Shown piece after piece: positions 47,275-60,514 of a DNA stretch of 64,000 nt. Every line of letters starts with the position of its first letter. Within the stretch, counting starts at the first letter, position 1. Position numbers and translations under genes: made by a program. Under the pieces are notes generated by a model. It made no database searches, was not told where the DNA came from, and saw only the letters and a program-made list of their open reading frames with translations. The DNA is from Acridotheres tristis (lineage: Eukaryota; Chordata; Aves; Passeriformes; Sturnidae), in assembly GCA_037013685.1 (NCBI GenBank), contig CM072885.1:63219785-63283784 (forward strand), read 5' to 3'.

Positions 47275-48300
47275 GGATGGCCAGGCCCAGGAAGTGGTGG
47301 TGGATGGAGTTACATCCAGGTGGTGGCCAGTACATCCAGAGGTGTTCCCCAGGGCTCAGTGTTGGAGCCAGTTCTCTTTAAATGACAACTTGGACAAGGG
47401 GATTGAGGGCACACCCAGTCAGTCCATGGCAGCACCCAGCTGGGTGGGAGTGTGGATCTGCTGGAGGGCAGCAAGGCTCTGCACAGGGATCTGCACAGGC
47501 TGGACCCATGGCCAGCCCAGTGCTCTGAGGGGCAACAAGGCCAAGGGCCCGGTCCTGCCTTGGGTCACAGCGAGCCCTGCAGCTCCAGGCTGGGGCACAG
47601 GGGCTGGAAAGCTGGGAAAGGCCCTGGGGGTGCTGGGGACAGCGGCTGGACATGAGCCCAGGTGTGCCCAGGGGGACAAGAGGCCAATGGCACCTGGGCT
47701 GTGCCAGCCATGGGGTGGCAGCAGGGCCAGGGCAGGGACTGTCCCCTGTGCTGGCACTGCTGGGGCCACCCCTCAGATCCTGGGGCACTGCTGGGAACCT
47801 CAGCACAAGAAAGACACCGAGGGGCTGGAGCGTGTCCAGGGAAGGGAACGGAGCTGGGGAAGGGGCTGGAGCAGCAGGAGGGGCTGAGGGAGCTGGGAAA
47901 GGGGCTCAGCCTGGAGAAAAGGAGGCTCAGGGGGAACCTTCTGGCTCTGCACAACTCCCTGACAGGAGGGGACAGCTGGGGGGGGTCAGGCTCTGCTCCC
48001 AGGGAACAGGGACAGGATGAGAGGAAACAGCCTCAAGCTGGGCCAGGGGAGGTTCAGGTTGGACATCAGGAGGAATTTTGTCATGGAAAGGGTGCTCAGG
48101 CAGTGGAGGGGGCTACTCAGGGAGGAGGTGGAGTCCTCATCCATGAAGGTGTTCAAGGAATGACTGGATGTGGCACTCGGTGCTCTGAGCGGGATGACAC
48201 GGTGGTATTTGGTCACAGGTTGGACTCGGTGATTCTAAAGGTGTTTTCCAACCTGAATCATTCTGTTATTCAATGAATTCAATGATTCTATGATTCTAAG
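47275..48300 (+). mobile_element. longest CR1 LINE copy, sense, with decayed reverse-transcriptase region
   Basis: This 1-kb copy starts inside ORF2. Around 47340-47410, GTGTTCCCCAGGGCTCAGTG and ACTTGGACAAGGGGATTGAG come from the reverse-transcriptase fingers/palm region, just upstream of the catalytic Asp-Asp motif. The place of that motif is corrupted. The C-terminal ORF2 part, the GGGAAAGGGGCTCAGCCTGG block and a full 3' UTR follow, ending in GTTATTCAATGAATTCAATGATTCTATGATTC. Several frameshifts break the frame (frames jump near 47400 and 47660), so it is inactive. Its GC content is clearly higher than the flanks. Confidence 0.92.
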
Positions 48301-51300
48301 GTACCCTAATGGAATAACCTCGGCAGGCAAACACCCCACAGCTCGAAAATCTAGAGACCGTCCTAGAGAGGCAGAGTCCGTAGGGGCAAGTATTCAGACA
48401 CCTGAAACAGCAGAGAGGGGGGAAAAAAAAAAACAAACAAAAAACCCAGGCATTGGAACAGCCGATTCCTGCATGGATCCCGCGCCCTCTGCTGGAACGC
48501 TGTGCTCATCCCAGCCCAGCCAGGGCGGAGAGAACGGGATACAGGTGTGCCATGGGAAGCTCAGAGCTGGGAACAGCAGGGGCCAGTTAGGAGGGAGAAA
48601 GCTCAAGGGATATAATGCAGTGTAAAGGCTATTCATGAGGGAAAAAGGAAGCACTACACAATAGGTGATGAGCGGGGGATCTTGCTCCTACAGGGTTGCA
48701 GAGTAGGATGGATGGACAAAGGGATTTGGGGCTGTCTCAGCTCACTTCACAGCAAAGACTAGACCCCAAAATTTGGACACTACAGCAGAGTGGAATTTGG
48801 AATGTCAGGTTTACTAAAATTTCATCAGACATCTCTGGCATGCCTGAGAATGGTGCCAATCTTTTCTCCAAGCACAGGTCAAACCAGTGGTATGGATGAA
48901 GGGCACTGCCTGCACAGCTCAGGGAGGGTTCCACCTCCACCTGTGCTGCTCAACTCACTGCAGCAACTTTCCCAGGAAGTTCCATGGTCGTCTCTGACAT
49001 CCCAACAGCAACACTGTGCAGCAGACGTAAGGCAAGCTATCCTTGCAAACTTCTCCAGGCCTCTGGCTTCAGGGATACTCAGAGGAGGAGCAGATCAGCA
49101 GGTGCTGGAATGGCCATCCCCACTTCTGGGGATGCACAGGGCAAAGGCAGCACTGAGACTCACTTTGCAGCACAGTGTATTTGTAACTCTGACACCTGCT
49201 GCTGCTTCCAGTCTGGAACTGCAGCTTGCTCAGGGGTGCATGGTACGGATGAAAAGCCCTGGGAGCTTTCTTCCCTCCTTCTGTGATGCCCAGGTTTGAT
49301 TCCTACTTGGACATATAAAGGGAAGTCAGAACTGTATTGGGTGTGCAGAGCAACCAGAAGACACAAAGTGAGCAGCTGCAGGAGGAAAACAGCACCTGGT
49401 TAATTTGGAAGAATCTACAGCTACACATCCCTATATAACAAGTTTAGGATAGGAAGTGACTTCCTGAAACACAGTATCAGAATATACTGGAAAGGGTGAA
49501 TTTTTCTAATAAAAAACAAGGAAATGATTCCCCTATGGCTGTGCAAATCACTGCTCAGGAACTGGCCTGTGCTACGGGGAGCTGTTAATGGGCATAAAAT
49601 CGATACCCAGGCAGTTTGTCTGCTGCACTCAAAGGCAAGCACAGCAGCCACACTGGCTTGGATTGGTCTGGGGTATGGAATGTCATTTCCCCCTTGGGAA
49701 AGAGTGTGCTGTGCAGACCTGATGGTGTCACCAAGAGCCTCAACACTTCACAGAAATTTGGTCAGGTCACAAAGAGAAATAAACACAGGGTTGTCACATT
49801 TCTCTGGTGAGAACTTCACCTCTTCCTTAATTCATGAGCTTCAGACTCTCGCTCTTGTGACTGCTTGCTCCTTTACCAGGAGTGGATGTCTGCTGCCTGC
49901 AATAAATTTAAAAATTAGGGATGAACTCTACACAGTGCAGCCAATGTCCAGCAAGCTATGGTTCAAAACTCTTTAAGGGTCTGTGGACATATTTTAAGAA
50001 GTCCATAAAGGTCACTAAGAAAACATAATCGGTTGTCAGCAAGCTGGTATTTACTGTACTGCTATTCTCATCCCTAGCAACAGTATTTCGAGTATCTGCA
50101 AATAAAAGACTGGGAAACAGTTATTTTACTCCATCAGAGCTTGGGAAAGGTCAGATCTAGATCTCTCCAAAGGGTCAAAGCTATATAACACCAGTTAATG
50201 CCATTTACTGTAGAAGCTGAAGTGATTTGTGTCTAGACGTAAGTTTGCTGTTTCTGCCAATCTTCTGCATGAATATTAAAGTCTGAAGAATGACCACAAG
50301 CAGAAGCTCACTGTTTCCCATTTTTAACCATGCCAGGGTCTTCTCTGTTGATCCCATGACTGGACATTTCCCTCTAAAACCTTCCTTCCTAACCAAAGAG
50401 ACTCACCATTAGCACTGTGCTTGTTTATCCTTCCAAAGAAATCAGCGTCCTAAAGCAAAACCTTCCATAACAGAAATTATGGGGACTTTTATGAAGGACA
50501 TTTTTTGTATTTATCAGGCATTCATTGATTCAATTCCTTGTTATACAATTAATTGCCCTCCTACAGAAGTTAAATTTACCAGATTGCAGTATCTCAGATA
50601 CACCTGTGGAAAATGTTTTAAAGAAGGTTACCACCTTTGTTACTCTGCAGACTTCAGGCAACAATGGAGGATTAAGTGAATGAAGTGCCTTAAGTAATTT
50701 CACTATTTCCCTTGAAAGTCATGAGTGAATATCAGTTCTGATGATCTGTCAACAATTCAATCTGTCTGCAACACAGTTTCTGCCACAGTTATTTAATAGA
50801 AGAGATATTACTCTGTCTTTGATTTCATTTCTTCTAATTCAATGACTCTCCAAATTGTATTCTCTCCTGGGATTGCTAATTCACTTCTAGAAAAATCATT
50901 TTAACAGACCAATTACGACAGCAAATACAAATGCTGTACTCAAAATTAATACATTTATAGTCCTCCCTGCTGCTCCTTCTTCCTGACATTTTTTTATACC
51001 TGTATTGCCACAAATGCAGTTTAACACTCTGTGGACCTTATGGCAGATGCAGCTCAACTGGTCAGCCTTGCACAGCTTATGCCTTCATAATTCACCCTCT
51101 AAAGACCTTCTCCCAAACTTACCCTAAGCCTGATTGGTTAAAAAAAACACCTCTCTATCTTATCTCCAGTAAGTCAGACTGACACCATGCAAGGGACTGT
51201 GAAAATGTAGGAGGACAGATTCCTGGAGCTCACAGATACAGCCCTGGAGCGGTCTCACCTTTTGCTGGGGCTCCCTAAATCCCAGGTTTCAGAAGGGAGC

Positions 51301-54300
51301 CATGAAATGAGTATTTACGAGAGTGGAGGTCAGGGCTGTGCTTGCAGCCTGGCCAGAAATGCCTTTATCTCCATCACCCATTTACAGTTCTGATGAGTGA
51401 CCACCTGCAGCAGCCTGAGGCAGGTGAGATGACCACTCCTCCCTTCAGGTCTTTGCTACCTGCTAGATAAAAAAGACATTTTCATAAGAATTTTTTTAAT
51501 AGAAGCATTTTGAGTTTTACTCAGTGAATACAAAAGGGAGAGAGGTGGCGGCGATAGGGAGGGTTTGCATCATTGTAACCCAAATCTGATTAATTTTTTG
51601 GGGGGGGGAAAGATGATTTATGTGGTATTGCCTGGACATTATACATCCACCTGTCAAATGTTTTGGCAGTTGTAAGCAATCTCAATTCTACATGTGTTGC
51701 TACAGGTTTGGAGCACTGCTGCTGCAGGCTTGCAGTGATGGGGTCTGTAATGGTGGGATCCAAAACACAGCTCCTCAGTGGCATTTGTGCCACTCACTTT
51801 AAAGCAGTGTGGTTTGGGACAGCAACTTCCCTCAAGAAGGGGAGTCAAGAATCATCTGGGCTGGATGAAGAAGGGAAAGAGATGAAGTAAAGTAAGCAAG
51901 TGTGGCTTACTGAGAGAACAGAAGACTTTGTAAAACAAACAAAAAATGTGGATTAAATGTGCAAATGTGTCCAGGGCTCAAGGAGTGAGGCAGAGAGGGC
52001 TTTGGGTGAGTGGCAGGAAGCAGACAAGCACATGTACTCACCAGGAACAATGCTGCCACAGTGGCAGGGGAGAAGAAAAAAGAAAACAAATCTGAGTGGG
52101 AACCATTGCCCCTCAGCAAGACACAGAGCCCTGCACCCAGTGGGAAAACAAGGCTTTTTCCTTGACTGTTGTCTCCTTGCCCTCTTCCAGCATGACTGTG
52201 AGGCAGACACAGGGATAAATGCCATGTACATGAGTTTACCTTTGTGGCTCCTGAGTCCGGAAGCAAGCAAAAGCTGAGTGAGGAGTAACTTAGAGATTGC
52301 CATTGGGCATTCCCACATGCAGTGCCCACGATGGAGCAGGACAGATCTCACTGAGGTGGTAACATTCTGGGGAGCCCCCAAGCCCCCAAGCCGACTCTGT
52401 TTCATCTTGGTATCCAACCAGACAGAATCTGTGATTTGGAAAAGCACCTTCATCAACACCTTTCTTTGAGCAAGGGCTGGAATGAACAGACACATCCCTC
52501 ACCAGCACCACACTGATCTCCAGCCAGGAGATCACTTCAACCTGATGGCAGGCAGAGCTGTCACAGCACAGAGGGAGCATCCTTGCAGGACCAGCAGGGG
52601 GAAATGCCAAATTATCTTCACACCTTTCCCTGTGACAGGAATTCAGTGCAGCACTGCAGCATTCACGTCTGAGGAAGGCTGCAAGGGGACATGGACTGTC
52701 CTAAAAAAGCTGCAAAGTCATATTAACTCCACGTCAAACATTTCATGCAAACACAGAAAAGTCCAAGAGGGCAACCAGCCATTTTGACATAAAAAAACCC
52801 CACACAACACTTTAAAAAATACTGATTTTATTAATGTCTAGCCTATTCAACAGTGGATCACACTGGTAAGAACAACCACAAATATCGAGTTACAAGGTTT
52901 CACCAGGTTCTCGCCTGTGCAATGCTGGATTTGAGTCAAGCACATATTATGGCACCAGCACTAATGACAATGATTGCTGTTCAAAGCTCACTTGAGTCCC
53001 ATCTCCCTGGTGCACTTCCAAGCCCAATAACCTCATCTCCCACTGTGCAGAGAATTTATGTTCTCAAAGCCTGAGTGCAACAAACATCCTGGAACACCTA
53101 CTCCAGCAAAAAATTCCCTATGCCTCACATTCTTTATTTGAGAGGCTTCACGTTTTCAGTGAAACAAACAAACAGAAAAAGCCCCCACCATCAACAATTT
53201 CTCAGAAATGCTGGACCTGACCTGAATAAATCAGCTCCAGTAAGGGAGCTGGAATTACTGATCTCACCACATGATCCAGACTGCAAATTCCAGCTGTTTT
53301 CCTTGGAATGATGCATCGGAGCAAGGTTCCACACCAAAAGCAAAGCACCCCTGTCAATATCACCCCTGCTGATGGTGTGGGCACACAGCATGGCCCAAGG
53401 TTTTTGCCCCATGGATTTCCCCAGGATATTCACACTTTTCCAAAGGTAGCCTGTACCTACACTGACTCTGAAGACAACTGCCCTTGCAAGAAGGGTCCAT
53501 GGCAGCTCTGGTCACTCATGGTCAGCCACCTGGCCTTGACACACAGATCAGGATAAAAGGGCTCAGAGAATTCCCACAGCTGGCCTGCCCTGAGAGACAG
53601 AGCAGGTCCCTTGGGATTGTGGAATGTGTTTTGCCTCCCAAGGACTGCAGGCTCACATCCATGTCCAGGACTACTCAGAAGAGCTGCACCAGAAGCAGCC
53701 TCCCTTTGGCAGCTCAGGGTTTCTCTAAGCCCAGTCCTACAAGCCTGTGGAAGCCACAGGTAGTCAGGAAGCTCCTCAGAGACCCAGACCCTCAGCCAGC
53801 AGCCACAAGGAGGTATTGCAGTCCCAGAGCTGCCAAATCAGAGAGAGTTGCCTCCTACCTCTTCTCCCTCACACGCTGACACTGAAAACTGCCAGACAGG
53901 CTAAAAGTCACTCAGGAAGATATACAGGGTGTTACTGATAAAGAGTTCTAGGAAAGTTGGATGCCCAGCATCCATCAAACGATCTTCTGAAAGTCCCAGC
54001 TCTCACATTTAACTCCATTCTTCCTCTCAGGCTCTCCCCTTCTAGAATCAATACTTCCTACCCGCCCTCCCACTCTCCTGTGCAGAGAGCTGGCAACACA
54101 CACAAGCTGGATCCACACGTGGTCACGGAAATTTGGCTGCATGGCTGACCTTTGCTGCTGCCAAAGAGAGGGAATTCCAGACCAGAGCACCTCACTCTGC
54201 CCTTCACTTTTCAGAGCTAATTGGGTTTTCTATCACTTTCGGCATGGCACAGCATGGACTTGTGGAGCTTGAAAAGCAGAAGAGGTTTTTATCACAATGG

Positions 54301-56742
54301 TGCAGCGGGAGAAGACTTCAGAGCATTTTCTGGGAGCACTGTGTACAATTATATTACAATTGCAGAATAGTCTGGCTCTTGTGTCTCCTAAGTCACACAA
54401 TAGACTACAAACTGTGCTATTTCAGTGAAATTCTCTACGACCACTGAAAATAAGTCACTAACTCTGTTAGAGCAGGCATGGACTCACGTGTTCACAACTG
54501 ACTGTACAGATGCTAAAGCCAGATGCTTTGCAGGTAAATGAGAAACACCTCTGGTTTGTGCCCATCCCTCAGGTAGCAGATATTTTGCATGAACAGGATG
54601 ATTACTACTTGCAGAGCTATACGAAACATCTACCTTTTTATCTGAGTTATGAAAGCACAGCTTTGAAAAGCACAGTAATCCAAGGCCAAGAAGACAGGCA
54701 GACAAATGGACAGACTTCAGCCACTTGTTTGATTTTCTTAGAGAGAGCTCCTTGCTCTTTTAAGGGCTGACATTATGCATTTGCCAGGTCTGGATGCTCC
54801 ACTTGAAAAAAAGGCTTGAATGGAAGTTTCAACAGCAGGCTCTTCTGGAGTTGTCCTGTGTCAATCTCCAGCTTCCCACAGGACTCAGTGCTTGTCTGGG
54901 GCTTTTGAGGAACAGCTCATAAATCCCTGCTATTTGGCCACTGGCAGTGGAATCCTGCTTTATTTAGTTTTCCCAGAAACAAGAGGCATTGGAATCTTGT
55001 AGGGGATTCTCCCTGCTTCCTTCCTCCAGTCCCTGTTCACATTTCGTTTCAGTTTCCTGGAACTAAGAGTGTTGACCTCTTTAAAAGCAACAGCAACAAG
55101 GAAACCACAGAGCAAGGAAAACAGTCTCCTGACCAAAAAGGCTGTACCCCCTGCATAGAGAGAAACTCCACCAACTCTACAGGAAGAAGATTCAAAAACC
55201 TCTTTTGCAGTGTCCTGACACAGCAGCCTTGAGGCATTCACAATCCAGCCTGGCAAGGAAAAAAAAAGTATTGTGTTAAAAGAAATGCACAAGAAAAAGA
55301 TGTTATTCTACATAGATCACAGTAAAACCACAGCAACCTAAGGGTTCATTTCTTCCTGAGAATATTTGAAGGGGCTGAATTTGAAATCTGTTGTCAATTG
55401 CAGCTGGCTAAAATGGAAAATTTTATTACATTTCTTTGCTTATCTTGATGCCTACTGGGATTGGCTTTGGGGCCAATTTTTCTTTGCAGCTCCTGGGAAT
55501 TACACACCTGTCTTCATGCATGAGATTAAATATGTTTATTAGATGGTTGCAAAGTTTGTTAGGATGCATTGCAATGTCGTGCTCTTCAAGGACAGAGACA
55601 CAAGGTCTTGATTCTTACTGTAACTGGGACTTTTGGAATTCCCAGAGCCATTTTCATGGCATCTAATTTTAGGTCCTTTAAAGACAGATCTGTAATGACA
55701 ATTTGGCTTATAGCCCCTCCCTCTGTGCCAGAGGCAGGAAAATTTATCAAACCAAATAAGGAAATTAAAAATTTTTATTTTATTTTTAAATTAGATCTGA
55801 AACAATTTATGAGACAGCAGAACAAAAGAAGTTGGATCTGTAAGATTTAGGGACTTCACCATTGTCACACTTTTGTGCAGACCATTCCAGCTGCATCTCT
55901 GCTGGTGACTCATGAAACCTAAAGGGCTCTTAATAAGTTATTAAAAGTATCAGCAGTCTTCCACAACAAAAGAAGGAGAAAGAAAACATGACTGGAATAA
56001 ATGAAGAACTGCAGCCCACGGAAAAGGCTTGCACTGGAGAAGTTCCTGGAGGACTGATTCCCATGGGAGGGACCCCACACTGGACCAGAGGAAGAGTGTG
56101 AGGAGTCTTTAATGATATTTTCCCCGTGGAGCTGAGGATGGAGAGTGGGGGCTTTGGGGGGCACCTGGCACCCAGCCAGAGTTAACCCACCACAGGTACA
56201 TGGGTAGGATATGATCTTAAGTCCAACATTTCGGGACTCCTGAGTGCTAAACAAAACTCTCAGGTCCAGACTTAATTGGAACAGGGTTAGTAATGAGCTT
56301 AAAGAAGTTCAGCTTGTGCCTGCCGAAATGCTGAGCAGCTCAAGCCTTGCACTGCAAGGGGTTTGCACTGTTTATGTTTTTACAGAGCATTTTCTAGCAC
56401 AGTTCCCTTTCCCACTCAGTGCAGGGGTTTGAAAGCAGCTTATTCCACTATGAAAATCATACACTTTCCAGTCCTCGAGCTCCCACAGCTCCTGCTACTG
56501 CTTGGCAATGGCTCAAGCAGCCAGAAAAAGAAAAAGAACAGGCTGTAAAAAGTGTGGCAGTGAGAAAGCCCTGGGTCACAGGGTTGTTTGTCACATTGCC
56601 AAAGCCCAAAGGAGGAGAAAGAAGTGGGAGAAATATCAGAGGTGGGAGAAGCCTACGAAGTGAACAAGATTTTTAAAGAGCTCTGCCTAGGTTCTGAAAG
56701 GAGAAAATGTCAGCAGCACAAAAAATAGATAAATATGCATCA
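48301..56742. other. long anonymous non-coding stretch
   Basis: About 8.4 kb without a recognisable gene, RNA gene or interspersed repeat. Small features are an A run at 48424-48433, a CTCF-like motif at 48481-48495, a G9 run at 51600-51608, and scattered acceptor-like tracts (for example one ending at 52190). The frames of 100-170 codons at 48790, 49524 and 51953 have no motifs and overlap frames on the other strand. Confidence 0.5.
48481..48495 (-). promoter_or_regulatory. CTCF-like binding motif
   Basis: CGCGCCCTCTGCTGG closely fits the reverse complement of the vertebrate CTCF core (CCAGCAGGGGGCGC type), with one likely deviation. CTCF shapes chromatin loops and insulators. The match is seen in sequence; occupancy is unknown. 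Confidence 0.4.
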
Positions 56743-56814
56743 AAATATAAATATAAATATAAATATAAATATAAATATAAATATAAATATAAATATAAAT
56801 ATAAATATAAATAT
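56743..56814 (+). repeat. (AAATAT)12 microsatellite
   Basis: Twelve perfect hexamer units span 72 bases. The derived frames are Lys/Tyr or Leu/Tyr strings and are not genes. Perfect arrays like this are usually polymorphic. Confidence 0.98.
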
Positions 56815-59663
56815 GTAAATATAGACCAACACATTTGTATCTGCTCTTCAAAGAGTTTTCTAAGACAAATAAAAGCCAGGTCTACCAACAAGATGCACAA
56901 CTTGCTTGCTTTGAGTTGACCACAGTTGTGAGCAATCTCTGCTTTCCAGGCTAAATATGTGCTGATCTTCAAAACAAAATTCCCTCAGCGAGTTTTCTTT
57001 CATGCCCAGTTTTTTCCCGTGGATTTATATGTTGGAGAAGAGACTTTTCACTCCAGGGATTACAGAGGATGAACAAATTGAGATGCTGAGGCCAGCTCAC
57101 AGTTTTTGAGAGATGCAGAGCATCAATAATTGAATCCTTGTGATTGTTTGGAGCTCGGTAAGGCAGAGACCCCATCAGACAATTCAGAGGCAGAAAAATA
57201 TATCTGCAGCAGCTGCATGAATTGAACCTATCCAAATTCCTGAATTTCCCAGCAGAGTGAGCAATCACAGTGGTGGTTTGGTCTGATTCTAGTTTTACTT
57301 TTACACTTAGGAGTATGACATGGATTTTCCCTAAAGGAAGTAGAGATGTTCCACTGGGAAAGAGGAGAGGATGAGACTCTAAATAGTCAATATTTAATGT
57401 CTAGTATCTCCTTTTATCCATTGTGTATATTAAAAATCAAAAAATGCTTAGAAATTGTAAAACATACTTCTTTCTGACCTGCAGGGAGAAGATTGCTGCT
57501 CCTTTATGGTTTGTAAATTCATTTAGGAAAACTCTCTGGCAGCAAACGTGACTCCTCTTGAAGTGCTGCATGTTTAAGGTGTGTAATGTTACTTCCCTGT
57601 CCAAAGCAATGGTTGTGCAAAAGAAATGGTCCCAGTAAATAAAAAGGTAATAAATTTTATGAACAGGTTTTTGAGTTTAGAATGAAAAATTTTCTTGAAT
57701 TACCTGTAAATTGAAAATCCCAAATCCAAACTTCTCTGGACAACCTTTCATCAGGTGTTCTAAAAAAAAAGTGTCTGCAGGGATCAAGCACTGCAGCCTT
57801 AAGCAGATCTCTGCAAACAGCTTGGAAAGTATAACTGAGCTGTTTTATTCAGTTACAGCAGAACAAACAATCATTCAACACTGCAAATATTGGGAAAAAC
57901 CCAACCAGTGGTGGCCAGCAAACCTCAAATTCTAAATCTGTTCACTAAGCCAGGGTTTAGCCAGCACAGCAGAGAGAGACTGGCATGAAACCATCCTATA
58001 TCCAAATTTATGACAGTGCTGGAAAGCACCATCGAAATAATGATTACTTTCACTCACACAGAGAAAACAACAGAAAAGGTTTGGACTGGGCCAGAAGAGT
58101 GGCAGGTGGACCAAAGAAGATTTTTCTATCTTTATAACTCTATAAATACAAAAGCAATAAAGCACCTTAAAGGAATGTGCATGAAGGCGAATGTGAAGCA
58201 TAAGAGAAACAAAATACCAAAGTACTCCTTGCCTATGACTTACTCATTACTCAGTTATTGCTCAGTTACTTTTAAATACTATTTAAAGTACAAAACTAAA
58301 CCAAGAATTTCCCACATGGTGAATGACATTGGATGCTCAGCTTGAAGTCTAAAGGGGCTGAGTTCCAGGAAGCAGAATGCAGGTCTTGTACAGAAACAAA
58401 ACCCACTACACTGCTATCATTTTCTACAAGGTGGGTCTCATTTATGTGTAGATAGTTGCTGGGGGTCAATTTTGGACACCCATTTCTCTACCCTTCATTG
58501 TCCTTAATTTTGAGAGCCTGATACTTATGCCTCAATTCATAATAAATAATTCAACACTCCTCAGTGAAGTTTTCTGAGACCGGAGACATGAAAAATTGGA
58601 CTGTGCTCTGGAATGGGATCTAAACTCACCTGGGCAACTTTTCAACCCCATTTCAGACACGTTCTACATTTATGAATTGAAAACATGGAATAACATTCAT
58701 GTTTAAAACCAAACTGCTGCCTCCTGCTACCATGCAAGGTCTTGGAATCCCCCTCAATGGTGAGAGATGCAATCCCATTCAGACTATACATGCAAGGAAG
58801 AAGATCTACAGACAGAAACAACTTCTAGCGAGTTAACTGAGAATAATTTCAGGCTTTGAATGTCCCTGAATATGGCAAAAATGTAGGGAAAGTTACTTCA
58901 AGTGGATGTAACGCCACTGAAGCAAATTTTACTCACTTTCATTAGGACAGACCCCTGTGGCAGGCAGGCTATCACATTGTGCAGAGGTAAGGGAGAGGTG
59001 ATTAAGCAGACCAGCTCCAATGTGTTTACAGTGCCCATCTTAAAGCAGAGAAGCAGAAAAGAGCAGCAGGATCGTGAAGTGAGCAGCTCTGTTCCTAACG
59101 AGAGGATGAACTCCTTCCAGTGTTTCTCTGTAGCAAAGGACACAACAAATCAGCTGGCATTACTAAGTGGAAAGATCCAGCACAGCCTCATGTGAGATTG
59201 GTTGTTTTAGTTTGACTGAGCAAATCAAAATATTCAAGGAAATTCCCAACACTGCAGCATCCTTCCTCGAATTAAACCCCCAGTTTAACCCCACACAGTG
59301 CTGGCCATATGCAGCTCACACTTCTCTCCCTGGGAGCCATCTGGGATTCCCTTGAGGAATCCTGACTTTCCAGCACATGTTGTTTTTCATTCTGACATTA
59401 AAAGGACATTGTTGGGTTTAATGACGTTGTGCAAAGACTATACTGACTTGCTCTAGCAAATGCACCGTGTGGCAGGTCCCACATCCATTCCCAAAATCCA
59501 ACCCAAGGCTAAGTGCTTGTCCTCAGCTGCCACCAAAGCAGCTCCTTCAATGCTAACTCTGGAGACAAAAAAACCACAGAAAATCTCGAATTTTTCTACA
59601 TAAAAGGAAATGGATTAATAAATGCTGAGGCAGACAGTGCTGTCCATGAGAGCAGAGCCTCGT
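56815..59663. other. anonymous non-coding sequence
   Basis: No gene or repeat is recognised on either strand. Confidence 0.5.
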
Positions 59664-60150
59664 GGCTGGGCTGGTTTTGGCTGGGACAGAACTAATTTCC
59701 TTCACAGGGGCTGCATTTTGGGTTTGTGCTGAACACGGGGCTGATAATTCAGGGATGGTTTTGGTTGTGCTGGACACAGACCAAATTGGTTTTCCTACTG
59801 CCACACCGGCAGGGGGCTGGGGGTGCATGGCAGGAGACACAGCTGGGACAGGAGACCCCAAGTGACCAAAGAGACATTCCAGACCTTACAGCATCACCAT
59901 CAGTGTATAAATGGGGGGAAGAAGATGGAAAGGGATGGATGTTCAGGGTGATGGGTTTTGTCTTCCCATGCCACCCTTAAGTGTGATGGGACCCTGCTCT
60001 CCTGAAGAGGGCTGAGCCTTGGCAAGCAGGGAATTAATTCCTTTTTTATACCAACCCAGGGGTTATCCAGGTTTTACCCTTCCCATTCTCTCCCGTATCC
60101 TGCTGATGGGAGCGAGAGAGCACCCGTGCAGGTGTCCCTTGTCTCATTCC
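59664..60150 (+). mobile_element. ERVL-type avian LTR, diverged, probably solo
   Basis: The order of blocks matches an LTR type that I recall as widespread in birds. It has TTTTGGCTGGGACAGAACTA near the start, then ACAGCTGGGACAGGAGACCC, then GACCAAAGAGACATTCCAGA just before a TATA-like GTATAAATGG at about 59905-59914. After that come GTGATGGGACCCTGCTCTCC and a GGGAGCGAGAGAGCACCCGT block near the end. No internal viral sequence follows and no second LTR is present. Terminal bases and a target duplication could not be fixed, so the limits are approximate. Confidence 0.75.
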
Positions 60151-60514
60151 TCGCTGGCCCACAGGATGGCACTGCGACATCCCACAAACTCCTCCTGGGC
60201 TCTCGGGGCCGCTTCCTGATGGCAACAGACAGGATTTTCCCCAAAGTTAGACTTTTCCCCAGTGCAATTCAAATTTCCTTTGAATTTTCGGCTTTTCCGA
60301 GTTCAGTAGAATACCACAGAATCTCCCATGCTGGTGCATGTCTTTGCCCAGAAAGATCACCCTTCTTTCTGTGGGCATTTTGCTGGAACAAACATCAGTG
60401 ATTTCTGCCCCCCAAAAAGGGTCCATTGGAAGCTACACACCAACCCTCCAGAAAAAATGACGGGTTTTGCTGCTGAGAAATTGTGTTCAGTAATCTCTGA
60501 GATTAATTAATAAC
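60151..60514. other. anonymous non-coding sequence
   Basis: No feature supported. Confidence 0.4.

Noticed and set aside
47294..48276. 197- and 204-codon plus-strand ORFs
   Set aside because: They are shifted frames across a decayed CR1 ORF2 and 3' UTR. The apparent protein is frameshifted repeat sequence, not a host gene.
48790..49299. 169-codon plus-strand frame in the CR1-free stretch
   Set aside because: No domain, signal peptide or splice signals, and other frames on both strands overlap it at similar length.
52190..52277. Acceptor-like CCCTCTTCCAG followed by a short open frame
   Set aside because: No donor of comparable quality follows before the stop, and the frame has no recognisable content.
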